Origin: Thioglobus_C sp964448305 | GTDB taxonomy: Bacteria > Pseudomonadota > Gammaproteobacteria > PS1 > Pseudothioglobaceae | DNA: 64,000 bases | NCBI GenBank assembly: GCA_964448305.1 | Contig: CAYUWB010000002.1 | Span: 1 to 64,000, forward strand | Direction: 5' to 3' | Shown here: piece by piece, positions 41,909-51,039 of the stretch | How positions within the stretch are numbered: the first letter of the stretch is position 1 | How the letters are laid out: each line of letters begins with the position of its first letter | Position numbers and translations under genes: made by a program | Notes under the pieces: model-generated | Told to the model about the DNA's origin: nothing | The model's input: only the letters and a program-made list of their open reading frames with translations | Database searches by the model: none

Positions 41909-44900
41909 TTTCGTTGTTGTAAATACGTGACAGTGACTCTTGATAAAATAAGAGTTGTTTGGCGTGCTGTGATTGCTGACGACGACTAAATTGATCAAGC
42001 GATTCGTCATCTAAAAGCGTTGCTGTTTTAAAATCAACAATCCATAAGATATCGTTCTCGATAAATAATCGATCGATTGCAATCAGGCGATCACCGATAA
42101 CAAACTCAGCCTCGACCAAGGTGGAAGATCTGTCTTTAAATAGCCAATCAAACTGCGAATCGGCTTTGGTGTTATTGAGCAGTTTCAACACAAAATTTTG
42201 CCAATGTTTGATTTCGTCTGGCGCTGTACCGATTTCAAGCAGTCGAGCCTTAATGTTATCCACGCTTGGGTTAAACAAACCGTATTGGTAATATTGATGA
42301 ATTAAAGTACCCAATAAGCTTTTAAATAGACGTTCAAAATTTTGCTGGTATTCAAGTGTTTCGCCTGGCTCTTGCTCACTAACTAAGGGCGTTGTTACTT
42401 GTTTTATTCGCTGTAGGGACGGTGCCTGACTAGGTTTTTCTGCTTGCTCCTTAGGCGCTGGCATTTGTTCAAACGTATTTTGATAAAACGGCATGAGTAG
42501 TGTCAACAAGCTGTTTTTAACCGCCTGATTATTTTGATTAGCATGGCCCAATAAATGCAACTGATATTTGGCACGTGTCATCGCCACATAAAGCAAACGC
42601 ATGGTTTCAAACTTATTTTGTTGCGCTTCAATAAATTTTAGATAGGTGTAGGTTTTTCCCTCTCTAGTCTCAAGCGAAGATTTGATTGGTGCCAATAATA
42701 AAGACTGATCAGCAAATTCTTTCATGTGCATCATTGGCGAATCATCACTTCGAGCGCCTCTGCCAAGACCAGGCATAATTACTGTATCAAATTCTAAACC
42801 TTTAGACTGATGAATGGTCATGAGTACTACATTGGCTTTTTCACTCGGTGCATACAGCTCATCTAGGGCAGCTTCAATTGTTTCAATGTTGAGTGATTGT
42901 TGTTGCTCACAAACATTAATAATCGATAAAAACTGATCTTTAATCAAAGTGTCGGCATGTGACAATGAACGAGTAATGCCAAGCTGGCTAATCGCAAAAG
43001 TGAGTAATTCAACAAAGTTGAACCGGCCTTGATTATTCAAAACCTGATGCAAACACGAATAAACATGCTGCGCTCTATCTTTACCATCTTGACTTAATTG
43101 GGCCAAAATACTGTCATTGGCTAATTGCTCATAAATAATCTGATCATCTTCTTTTGAAAGAACCAAAATGTCATTCAACATAAGCCCGCACCAAGGAGAG
43201 CGTAATACACTCAACCAAGCTAATTTATCACCAAGATGCATTAACGCTCGCGCCAATGAAAATAAATCTCGCGTTAATAAGTGGTCTTTAAGTGGGGTGA
43301 TTTTTAGTGATTCAAACTCAATATTATGCTGTTTTAACAAAGGCGCTATCTCTACCAAGTGTGAGCGACTTCTTACCAAGATTGCTATCTTGCCAGTAGG
43401 CATATCAGCCAAACTAGATTGCACAATGTTTAACACTGTTTGCGCTTCTTGCTCAAATTGACCTTCAGAAAATGGATAAAAATCAATGGCCTGATGATGC
43501 TCTTCATTTGAAGCAGCTTGAGAGGATGAATAAGAAATAGCACCTTGATAGATGTCTTCATTCTCGGGGAAAATAGCCTGAAAAAATTGATTATTGCCTT
43601 CTACGATGCTCTTGGATGAGCGAAAGTTTGTGCTTAGTAATAATGAACTAGGCTTGATGTTAGCAATACCGTTGGCTTTAACTTGTAAAAATAAGCCAAC
43701 TTGAGACTCTCTAAATCGATAAATTGACTGCATTGGATCGCCCACTAAAAACAAAGTTTTTCCATCATTTGGCTGCCAATGTTTAATCAGTTTTTCAATG
43801 GTGTTAAATTGCGAAGCAGAGGTGTCTTGGAACTCATCAATGAGCAAATGTTGTAATTGAAAATCTAAAAATAAAGCCACATCACTGATATTGGATCGAT
43901 CATCCAGCGCCTGATTAGCGTTAAGTGCTACTTCGATAAAATCTTGCGATTGTTGTTGTTCAAAGTTTAAATTCAGTTGTGCAACACACAGCTTTAACAC
44001 TTGCGCAATAACCGAGAGTATGTGGGTTTGGTCTTTAGAAAAATCAACGTCCGGCAAACTAAACAATTCAAACAGTAATGTTTTAAAGCTGTCTTGCCCT
44101 TGCAAGCCATCTAATAGTGCTATAAATTCATCTTTTTGTGCTTTGATTTCTACTGGAAAACCATTTCTTTTATCAACGCTTTTGCGCCACTCATTCTCTT
44201 TTTTATTGCCACCTTTAAGTAATAAATCAGCCAACGATTGCCATTGCTCTAATGAATCATAACTGCTATTTGGTAATGCTTGAATGTGTGAATATTTCGT
44301 GTTAACTTGTAGCACTTCAAACAAACGATGATCTAAATGGTGCTTGGCCATTTGTTCTAAACGTAGCAAATGTGCCTCGACAATTTTCCTGGCGTTATCT
44401 TGCAGTAATGCCGGGCTGAGCGCTTCACCTTGATATAATCGAGTCAGCCATTGGTCTCGTTTAGACAACATGTGGGTGACCAAACGGTAAAACTTCTCTA
44501 CATTATTATCCAAATACAATAATAAATCAGCAATTGCTTTGCCGTGCTGTGGATCATCCACCAATAACAAGGCTTGCATTGCTGCCTGTTTATAAGCGTG
44601 GTCTCTTTGCCATTGCTCCGCCATAATTTGGCGTGGCATCAATTGTGTCTTAGAGGGGTAGCGACTACTAATCAAGCTAGACAATCCATCAATAGTGGTT
44701 ATTTTTAGGCGCTTAGGGTTATCTAATAATTGCCAATGTCGCTCATCTGAACGTGACACGACAGTTTGCGCTAAATCGTAAGTAATTTGCTTATGTGCTT
44801 CTTTCGGTCGAGACTGTTTACTTGATTTTAAAGCTGATAAAACTCGCTCATTTAGCTCATCAACTGCTTTATTAGTAAAAGTCATAGCGATGATGTTCTC

Positions 44901-45035
44901 AGGCTCTGAACACGTTGTCAGTAGCTTAAGATAGCGCTGTGTTAATAATTCAGTTTTTCCCGAACCAGCAGGCGCTTGAACAATATAAGATTGTGTAATG
45001 TCTAGGGCTTGATCTCTTTGCGCCTGATCACTCAT
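41853..45035 (-). CDS. addA: AddA/RecB-like UvrD-family helicase-nuclease
   Basis: A 1060-aa double-strand break repair enzyme. Superfamily 1 helicase motifs: Walker A APAGSGKTELL near residue 20, DEFQDTSASQFN near residue 397 (motif II), LVGDPMQSIYRFRES (motif III), TIHQSKGLEFDTVIMP near residue 742 (motif V) and LLYVAMTRAKYQLHLL (motif VI). The C-terminal PD-(D/E)xK nuclease is seen as RLIAIDRLFIENDILWIVDF. This layout fits AddA or RecB-like proteins. No AddB-like partner gene adjoins it. The 3' end overlaps thiE on the other strand by 56 nt. Confidence 0.87.
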   Translation of the reverse strand: MSDQAQRDQALDITQSYIVQAPAGSGKTELLTQRYLKLLTTCSEPENIIAMTFTNKAVDELNERVLSALKSSKQSRPKEAHKQITYDLAQTVVSRSDERHWQLLDNPKRLKITTIDGLSSLISSRYPSKTQLMPRQIMAEQWQRDHAYKQAAMQALLLVDDPQHGKAIADLLLYLDNNVEKFYRLVTHMLSKRDQWLTRLYQGEALSPALLQDNARKIVEAHLLRLEQMAKHHLDHRLFEVLQVNTKYSHIQALPNSSYDSLEQWQSLADLLLKGGNKKENEWRKSVDKRNGFPVEIKAQKDEFIALLDGLQGQDSFKTLLFELFSLPDVDFSKDQTHILSVIAQVLKLCVAQLNLNFEQQQSQDFIEVALNANQALDDRSNISDVALFLDFQLQHLLIDEFQDTSASQFNTIEKLIKHWQPNDGKTLFLVGDPMQSIYRFRESQVGLFLQVKANGIANIKPSSLLLSTNFRSSKSIVEGNNQFFQAIFPENEDIYQGAISYSSSQAASNEEHHQAIDFYPFSEGQFEQEAQTVLNIVQSSLADMPTGKIAILVRSRSHLVEIAPLLKQHNIEFESLKITPLKDHLLTRDLFSLARALMHLGDKLAWLSVLRSPWCGLMLNDILVLSKEDDQIIYEQLANDSILAQLSQDGKDRAQHVYSCLHQVLNNQGRFNFVELLTFAISQLGITRSLSHADTLIKDQFLSIINVCEQQQSLNIETIEAALDELYAPSEKANVVLMTIHQSKGLEFDTVIMPGLGRGARSDDSPMMHMKEFADQSLLLAPIKSSLETREGKTYTYLKFIEAQQNKFETMRLLYVAMTRAKYQLHLLGHANQNNQAVKNSLLTLLMPFYQNTFEQMPAPKEQAEKPSQAPSLQRIKQVTTPLVSEQEPGETLEYQQNFERLFKSLLGTLIHQYYQYGLFNPSVDNIKARLLEIGTAPDEIKHWQNFVLKLLNNTKADSQFDWLFKDRSSTLVEAEFVIGDRLIAIDRLFIENDILWIVDFKTATLLDDESLDQFSRRQQSQHAKQLLFYQESLSRIYNNEIKCALYCPAVGQLIEITH

Positions 45036-45047
45036 ACGCGCTTATCA

Positions 45048-46748
45048 TTACATGGAATCAGGTGCGTTAACACCAAGTAGATTTAGCCCATTAGATAGCA
45101 CTTGTTTCACAGCACTAATGAGTAACAATCTAGAGTTTCTAAGAATCGTGTCTTCAACTAAGAATTCACTGTTATTGTAATAGCTATGAAAATCACCGGC
45201 TAATTCACGTAAATAATAGGCCAATACATGGGGTTCGTAATTAAGCGCTGAAGATTGCACAACGTCCTTGTAACGATTGAGTTGTTTAATCAGAGTGCTT
45301 TCTATTTCGTTATTCAATAATGACAAATCAATGGTTGTCGCATTGCCAGCATCTTGTTTAAGTACCGAGCAAATACGAGCATGGGCATATTGAATATAAA
45401 ATACGGGATTCTCGTTGGTTTTAGACTTGGCTAAATCAAGGTCAAAATCCATGTGTTGCTCTGATTTTCGCAATACGTAGAAAAAACGCGCTGCATCATT
45501 ACCAACCTCATTGCGCAATTCTTCTAAGGTAACGAATGATCCGCTACGCGTCGACATGGCAACTTTCTTACCACCTCGATACAAATTAGCAAACTGTACC
45601 AATAAAATTTCTAATTTACTTTCGTCATGACCAAGCGCCTTGATAGAGGCTTTAACTCTAGCAATATAACCATGATGATCTGCACCCCAAATGTTAATGA
45701 TCTTGTCGTAACCACGCTCAAATTTCTCTAGGTGATAAGCAATATCTGATGCAAAATAAGTGTGCATGCCATTATCACGCACCACGACTCGGTCAAGATC
45801 GTCACCAAAATCTGTGGTCTTAAACCAAAGTGCATTATCTTTTTCATAAATATAACCAGAAGCCTGCAAAGCTTCAACTGTCGTTTTTGACAAACCACTA
45901 TCGACTAAAGACTGCTCAGAAAACCATTGTTGATAATCAACACCAAATTCTGACAAATCGGCCTTGATGCCACCCAAGATATGGTTGATTGCTAAATCAA
46001 ATATTGTTTTATAGTGACCACCCAACTGGGTTTTACAGTTAGCAATTAAGTCGTCAATATGCTTCTCTTTGTCGCCCCCCTCTTTTTCATCTTTACAGAC
46101 GTTGTCAAAAATATCTAACTTATCAATGCCGTTAATTTGCTTAGCAATGTCAACAATATAATCACCTTGATAGCCATTGTCTGGAAATTGATCGGTTTCA
46201 ATATAACGAAGATAAACTGAGGTAGCCAAAATATCCATTTGACGACCGGCATCATTCACATAATATTCGTTATCGACTTCAAAACCAACAGCGCGTAATA
46301 AATTAGCCACGGTGGCGCCATAAGCCGCACCTCGCCCATGACCAACATGAAGTGGTCCTGTTGGGTTAGCCGATACAAACTCAAGTAATACACGCTGCTT
46401 AGCGCCTATATCAGACAAACCAAAAACCTTTCCTTGGTCGATAATTTGACTCACCACTGAAGCATTTGAGCCTTGCGACATGAAAAAATTAATAAAGCCT
46501 GGGCCTGCAATTTCTGTTTTATCTACTTCTGACGAATCTGGCAAATTATCAATAATTTGCTGTGCTAAATCACGTGGGGAGCACTTGGCTTGCTTAGATA
46601 ATACCATGGCAATATTAGAGGCAAAATCGCCTTGCGCTTTATCTTTAGAGTGGTCAATGCGGATATTGTCAGGTACCTCGACAAGCACATTGCTAGCAAC
46701 TAAGGCTTCTAAACTTTGGGTTAATAAGGTTTGTAATTGTTCTTTCAT
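45048..46748 (-). CDS. argS: Arginyl-tRNA synthetase
   Basis: Class I synthetase charging tRNA-Arg. The N-terminal Add-1 domain is followed by the HIGH motif in NPTGPLHVGHGRGAAYG near residue 120, and the MSTR-type second signature VAMSTRSGSFVTL near residue 392. The C-terminal DALR anticodon-binding domain is present. The ATG at 46748 (MKEQLQTLL) gives 566 aa, close to E. coli ArgS; an upstream TTG is within a few codons of polA. It lies between polA and the AddA-like gene on the same strand with short gaps. Confidence 0.95.
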   Translation of the reverse strand: MKEQLQTLLTQSLEALVASNVLVEVPDNIRIDHSKDKAQGDFASNIAMVLSKQAKCSPRDLAQQIIDNLPDSSEVDKTEIAGPGFINFFMSQGSNASVVSQIIDQGKVFGLSDIGAKQRVLLEFVSANPTGPLHVGHGRGAAYGATVANLLRAVGFEVDNEYYVNDAGRQMDILATSVYLRYIETDQFPDNGYQGDYIVDIAKQINGIDKLDIFDNVCKDEKEGGDKEKHIDDLIANCKTQLGGHYKTIFDLAINHILGGIKADLSEFGVDYQQWFSEQSLVDSGLSKTTVEALQASGYIYEKDNALWFKTTDFGDDLDRVVVRDNGMHTYFASDIAYHLEKFERGYDKIINIWGADHHGYIARVKASIKALGHDESKLEILLVQFANLYRGGKKVAMSTRSGSFVTLEELRNEVGNDAARFFYVLRKSEQHMDFDLDLAKSKTNENPVFYIQYAHARICSVLKQDAGNATTIDLSLLNNEIESTLIKQLNRYKDVVQSSALNYEPHVLAYYLRELAGDFHSYYNNSEFLVEDTILRNSRLLLISAVKQVLSNGLNLLGVNAPDSM

Positions 46749-46753
46749 AGCTT

Positions 46754-49501
46754 CTAATGTGCCTGTTGCCAAGAATCGCCAATACCCACATCAACCACCA
46801 AGGGAATATCTAATGGATAAGTATCGCTCATCAATGTTTGTATTTTATGTGCAAACTCATCTGCCTTTGAAGCTTTCACCTCAAAAACCAACTCATCATG
46901 TACTTGCATGATCATTTTAATATCTGAGTTGTTGTCACCAATCCACTGATAAACATCTAACATGGCTTTTTTAATAATGTCAGCTGAAGAGCCTTGCATT
47001 GGCGCATTGATTGCCGTACGTAAGGCATGTTGTTGTAACATTTTATTCTTCGCATTAATCTGTGGCAAGTATAAGCGTCTACCCATGACGGTTTCAACAT
47101 AACCCTGTACTTTGGCTGTTTCTCTAATGTTGTCCATATAATTCAAAACACCAGGGTAATTTTCAAAATAAGCATCAATATAAGCTTTAGCTTGGGTTCT
47201 AGAAACATCAATCTGCTTTGCCAAACCAAAGGCGCTCATGCCATAAATTAAGCCAAAATTAATGGCCTTAGCATTACGACGATGGTCTTTTGTTACCTCA
47301 TCAAGTGGTATATTAAACATCATTGATGCCGTGGCACTATGCACATCTACATTATTATTAAACGCCTCTAACAAGTGCTCATCTTTTGAAATGTGCGCCA
47401 TAATTCTTAGCTCAATTTGCGAATAGTCTGCCGCAATAATTACATTGCCTTTACTGGCAATAAAAGCACCCCTAATACGAGCGCCTTGCTCAGATCGAAT
47501 AGGGATATTTTGCAAATTTGGATTAGAAGAAGACAATCGACCTGTTGCGGTCACTGCCTGATGATAAGAGGTGTGTAAGCGCCCAGTTTTAAGGTCAATT
47601 TGCTTAGGTAAGGCCTCTAAATAAGTCGAGTTAAGTTTGGTCAAGGTACGATAGCTTAGAATTAAATCAACCAATGGGTGGTCTAATAACCTTAAAGCCT
47701 CTTCATTGGTAGACGGCGCACCTTTTGGTGTTTTCTTTTTAGCTTCCAACCCTAGCCCATCTTCAGAAAACAGAATTTGTTGAATTTGCTTTGGAGATTC
47801 TAAATTAAATACGTCACCAGCCAACTCATACGCTTGTGACTCAATGTCTTTCATTTGTGATGCGATGTCTAATTGTTGTGCACTTAAGGCATTAACATCT
47901 AACGCCACACCATTACGCTCCATGCGCACCAACACTTCAATCAGTGGCACCTCGAGAGTTTGGTACAATTTAGCCAACTTAGGATACTGTGCCAAATCAT
48001 CGTCCAATACTTGATTAAGCACTTGGGTTACAATCACGTCTTCACAAGCATATGGAAACGCTTGATCTAGACCAACTTGATTAAAGGTAATTTGTTTTTT
48101 GCCTTTACCCGCCACATCAGAAAAATGAATGGTTTGATAATTAAGATAGTGCTCGGCCAAATCATCCATATTGTGTCGTGTTGCTACCGAATTTAGGCAA
48201 TAAGACTTCACCATGGTGTCGTCACTAATGCCTTTTAACACAATGTCATAATTAGCCAAAACATGGGTATCGTATTTAAGGTTTTGCCCTATCTTGCCAA
48301 TGGCAATATTTTCTAAAATAGGCTTTAGTTTATTTAGAACATTTTCAAAATTTAATTGTTTTGGCGCATCTAAATAGTCATGTGCAACGGGCACATAAAA
48401 ACTGTCCTTATCAACTAAAAATACCCAACCTACAATTTGGGCATTCATATAATCTAATGATGTTGTCTCTAGATCAAAAACAAAAGAGTGGCTTTGCTCT
48501 AATCTTTGCACCATGGCTTCAAAATCTTGGTCTTCTAATACCAGTGTTTGAGAATAGTCATTCATGAAATCATGACTTGGTACGCTATTGACCACCTCAA
48601 CCACGACTTCGTTTTCTACTTGTGCTGTCGGTGCTGATGCAGGCATCTCGTTGGTGGCGTTTAGCTGTTTTAGCCACATTGAAAACCCATATTGCTGAAA
48701 CAAACTGGCCAACTTGGCATTATCCGGACCAGGCTCATCTGTCAAAATATCACAAGGCAGGTCAACATCAAATTTAAGCTGTACCAACTGATAAGACAAG
48801 TCTAATAAATCAAAATTGTCACGTAGCTTTTCACCAACTTTGCCATTAACTTGATCAGCATTGGCTTTAATGCCTTCGATATTTTCAAACTGATCTAGCC
48901 ACTTAATGGCGGTTTTCGGACCAACACTCGGCACGCCAGGAATATTATCTGCACTATCACCAGTCAACGCCAGCAAGTCTAAGATTTGATCAGGACGTAC
49001 GCCCATTTTTTCTGCCACACCCGCTTGATCAAACAATTCGCCCTTCATATTAAGCTGGGTAATGTTGTCACTCACCAATTGCATCAAGTCTTTATCGCCA
49101 CTCGCAATAACGGTTTTTAATTTATTTTGATCGGCACAACGACTTAAAGTAGCAATGACATCATCTGCCTCAACGCCAGGCACACACATAAAATGAAAAC
49201 CCATGGCACGAATAATTTCATACAGCGGCTCAATCTGCATAATTAGCTCATCATCAGCTGGCTTGCGGTGTGCCTTGTATTCTGGATAGATTTCATGCCG
49301 ATGGTTCTTTCCCTTAGCATCAAAAATAGCAATTATTTTGGCTTGTGGGTATTGTCGTTGTAAATGCTTAATCGCATTAATAACCCCAAACATAGCCCCT
49401 GTTGGGAAACCATCATCGTTGGTTAAATTTTGTGAAAGCGTAGAAAAATAAGCCCTGAATAAAAAGGCCGATCCATCCAATAAAATGAGTTGGTGTGACA
49501 T
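46754..49501 (-). CDS. polA: DNA polymerase I
   Basis: Three-domain repair and Okazaki-fragment enzyme of 915 aa. The 5'-3' nuclease domain (residues 1-290) shows LLDGSAFLFRAYF and GVEADDVIATL. The 3'-5' proofreading domain has FDLETTSLD near residue 346 with intact DxE, and KIGQNLKYDTHVL. The polymerase has motif A DYSQIELRIMAH, motif B RRNAKAINFGLIYG and motif C MQVHDELVFE. All catalytic residues seem present, so proofreading is likely active. It is followed by argS after 5 nt. Confidence 0.97.
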   Translation of the reverse strand: MSHQLILLDGSAFLFRAYFSTLSQNLTNDDGFPTGAMFGVINAIKHLQRQYPQAKIIAIFDAKGKNHRHEIYPEYKAHRKPADDELIMQIEPLYEIIRAMGFHFMCVPGVEADDVIATLSRCADQNKLKTVIASGDKDLMQLVSDNITQLNMKGELFDQAGVAEKMGVRPDQILDLLALTGDSADNIPGVPSVGPKTAIKWLDQFENIEGIKANADQVNGKVGEKLRDNFDLLDLSYQLVQLKFDVDLPCDILTDEPGPDNAKLASLFQQYGFSMWLKQLNATNEMPASAPTAQVENEVVVEVVNSVPSHDFMNDYSQTLVLEDQDFEAMVQRLEQSHSFVFDLETTSLDYMNAQIVGWVFLVDKDSFYVPVAHDYLDAPKQLNFENVLNKLKPILENIAIGKIGQNLKYDTHVLANYDIVLKGISDDTMVKSYCLNSVATRHNMDDLAEHYLNYQTIHFSDVAGKGKKQITFNQVGLDQAFPYACEDVIVTQVLNQVLDDDLAQYPKLAKLYQTLEVPLIEVLVRMERNGVALDVNALSAQQLDIASQMKDIESQAYELAGDVFNLESPKQIQQILFSEDGLGLEAKKKTPKGAPSTNEEALRLLDHPLVDLILSYRTLTKLNSTYLEALPKQIDLKTGRLHTSYHQAVTATGRLSSSNPNLQNIPIRSEQGARIRGAFIASKGNVIIAADYSQIELRIMAHISKDEHLLEAFNNNVDVHSATASMMFNIPLDEVTKDHRRNAKAINFGLIYGMSAFGLAKQIDVSRTQAKAYIDAYFENYPGVLNYMDNIRETAKVQGYVETVMGRRLYLPQINAKNKMLQQHALRTAINAPMQGSSADIIKKAMLDVYQWIGDNNSDIKMIMQVHDELVFEVKASKADEFAHKIQTLMSDTYPLDIPLVVDVGIGDSWQQAH

Positions 49502-49590
49502 GCGCCAAATTTTACCAATTTTTACTCGGCAAGATAAGCCTTAACTTGTATATCAACGGTATAAAATAAGCTTTATTTGATTAAACAATT

Positions 49591-50316
49591 GTGACCACTC
49601 CCGAAACACTTATCAGCGCTAACGATATCAGCTTAAGCCATCATGGAAAGTCTGTATTAGACAACGTTAGTTTTGAGTTAAAAAAAGGTGAATTTATCAC
49701 GCTGATTGGTCCGAATGGTGCCGGAAAAAGTTCACTAATCAAAGTGTTGTTAGGTTTAATTAAAGCAGACAGTGGCGATATCAAACGATCAGCCAATATT
49801 AGACTTGGCTACACACCGCAAACTTTTAGCCCCAATCCGTTTATTCCAATTTCAGTGATTGATTTTTTAAAATTAAATCAAAATACCACTCAAAACTTCA
49901 TACATGAAACAGCCTTATTAACAGGCATTGAAGGCTTATTGGATTCGCCATTAAAAAAACTTTCTGGCGGCGAATTGCAGCGCGTCTTACTTGCTCGCGC
50001 CCTACTGAGTAAACCCAACGTTCTTATCTTAGATGAACCCGCTCAAAATCTAGATGTGAATGGCCAAATGCATTTGTATAAATTAATCCAAGACATTCAT
50101 CAGCAACAAGGTTGTGCGGTGCTAATGGTCTCACATGATTTACACCGAGTGATGAAAGAATCCACGCAAGTGTTGTGTTTGTATCATCATGTTTGCTGCA
50201 TGGGGCAACCTGAAGCTATTATCAAGGATAGTCAATTTAACGATTTGTTTGCTGATCAAATGGATGAGTTAATGGCAACTTACGAACACCATCATAATCA
50301 TTGTCACGAAGACTAG
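49591..50316 (+). CDS. znuC: Zinc ABC transporter ATP-binding protein
   Basis: Cytoplasmic ATPase of the high-affinity Zn2+ importer. Walker A GPNGAGKSSL near residue 43, signature LSGGELQRVLLARAL near residue 127, Walker B VLILDEPAQNLD near residue 147 and H-loop VSHDLHR near residue 181. The C-terminus ends EHHHNHCHED, a metal-binding-like tail seen in ZnuC. The start is a GTG at 49591. The last 74 nt are repeated exactly 192 nt downstream, so the gene end has been duplicated; the protein itself is complete. znuA and znuB are not adjacent. Confidence 0.9.
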   Translation: MTTPETLISANDISLSHHGKSVLDNVSFELKKGEFITLIGPNGAGKSSLIKVLLGLIKADSGDIKRSANIRLGYTPQTFSPNPFIPISVIDFLKLNQNTTQNFIHETALLTGIEGLLDSPLKKLSGGELQRVLLARALLSKPNVLILDEPAQNLDVNGQMHLYKLIQDIHQQQGCAVLMVSHDLHRVMKESTQVLCLYHHVCCMGQPEAIIKDSQFNDLFADQMDELMATYEHHHNHCHED

Positions 50317-50507
50317 TTTTTTCTCCTGCAGAGGCAAAGCCTTTCTCTATCTTATTAGGCTTAATTTATAAAACCATTGTTTGAAGTTTATTAGAATTCT
50401 TTTACTTTATCAGGGGCAAGGCATTGCCTCATAGATTTGTTTGCTGATCAAATGGATGAGTTAATGGCAACTTACGAACACCATCATAATCATTGTCACG
50501 AAGACTA
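50242..50507 (+). repeat. 74-bp direct repeat of the znuC 3' end
   Basis: Positions 50242-50315 and 50434-50507 are identical over 74 nt. The second copy is a stub coding only for the last 24 codons of ZnuC (frame ends in TAA) and has no start or upstream gene. The two copies flank 118 nt of unrelated DNA. Confidence 0.95.
50316..50433. mobile_element. Putative small insertion (MITE-like) in the znuC 3' region
   Basis: 118 nt between the two exact copies of the znuC end. The left side has GAGGCAAAGCC and the right side, on the opposite strand, GAGGCAATGCC, so the ends are imperfect inverted repeats. The right part (TTTATCAGGGGCAAGGC) resembles the TTTATC...ATAGGCAAGGCC block of intergenic repeat copy 2. 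No reading frame. A 74-bp duplication is much longer than normal target-site duplications, so the mechanism is unclear. Confidence 0.35.
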
Positions 50508-50514
50508 AAACGGA

Positions 50515-51039
50515 CTAGCGGATATATTTGCCTTTATAACGGTCACAGCCTTTATCGTCCTTATCGACTACCGCACACAACGCTTTAAAATCACCGTGTG
50601 AAAAACTACCTTTAGTGATTTGAACAATTGCATTCCATCGGCCTTTTAATGGCAAACTGACTTGTGCTGTGTATAAAGATCCATCAAATTTCATTGGAAC
50701 AGAAAACTGATTTCTAGGTCCGACTGAGCGCTCAAAATCAATGACAACCTTAGCATCTTTCAATACTTCAGCATGCTGTGAAATACTAACTTTATAAGTT
50801 TGGTGTGTCTGATACAAGGCCAACTCTGGAACCAAAAAATCTAACACCCAGCCTTGTTCATCTAGTTTTTTCTTAACAGCCAACACTTCGCCATAACGCT
50901 CACCACTTTCATATGCATCTTCAACTACCATTCCTGGGTGTGATTCTAGTGCAGTAATAATACGATACACCGTAGCACCGACCAAGATTAAAAACAGTGC
51001 TAGCATTGACACCATGATTGGGCTTTTTTGAAAAGTCAT
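50515..51039 (-). CDS. fixH: FixH/CcoH-family cytochrome oxidase assembly protein
   Basis: A 174-aa protein with one N-terminal membrane helix (residues 9-28) and a periplasmic FixH domain, with GYLV-like part VLDFLVPELALY near residue 66 and a Cys pair near residues 156 and 165. FixH/CcoH stabilises the cbb3-type oxidase during assembly. It begins directly after the ccoG stop codon, so the two are co-transcribed and probably coupled. The ccoNOPQ structural genes are not in the window. Confidence 0.8.
   Translation of the reverse strand: MTFQKSPIMVSMLALFLILVGATVYRIITALESHPGMVVEDAYESGERYGEVLAVKKKLDEQGWVLDFLVPELALYQTHQTYKVSISQHAEVLKDAKVVIDFERSVGPRNQFSVPMKFDGSLYTAQVSLPLKGRWNAIVQITKGSFSHGDFKALCAVVDKDDKGCDRYKGKYIR

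Noticed and set aside
46480..46911. 143-aa plus-strand open frame over the argS-polA junction
   Set aside because: Antisense to two certain genes; no domain-like features.
50434..50507. Second partial znuC gene as a pseudogene of a separate transporter
   Set aside because: It is identical to the znuC end over 74 nt only and has no upstream part, so it is a local duplication rather than a decayed paralogue.
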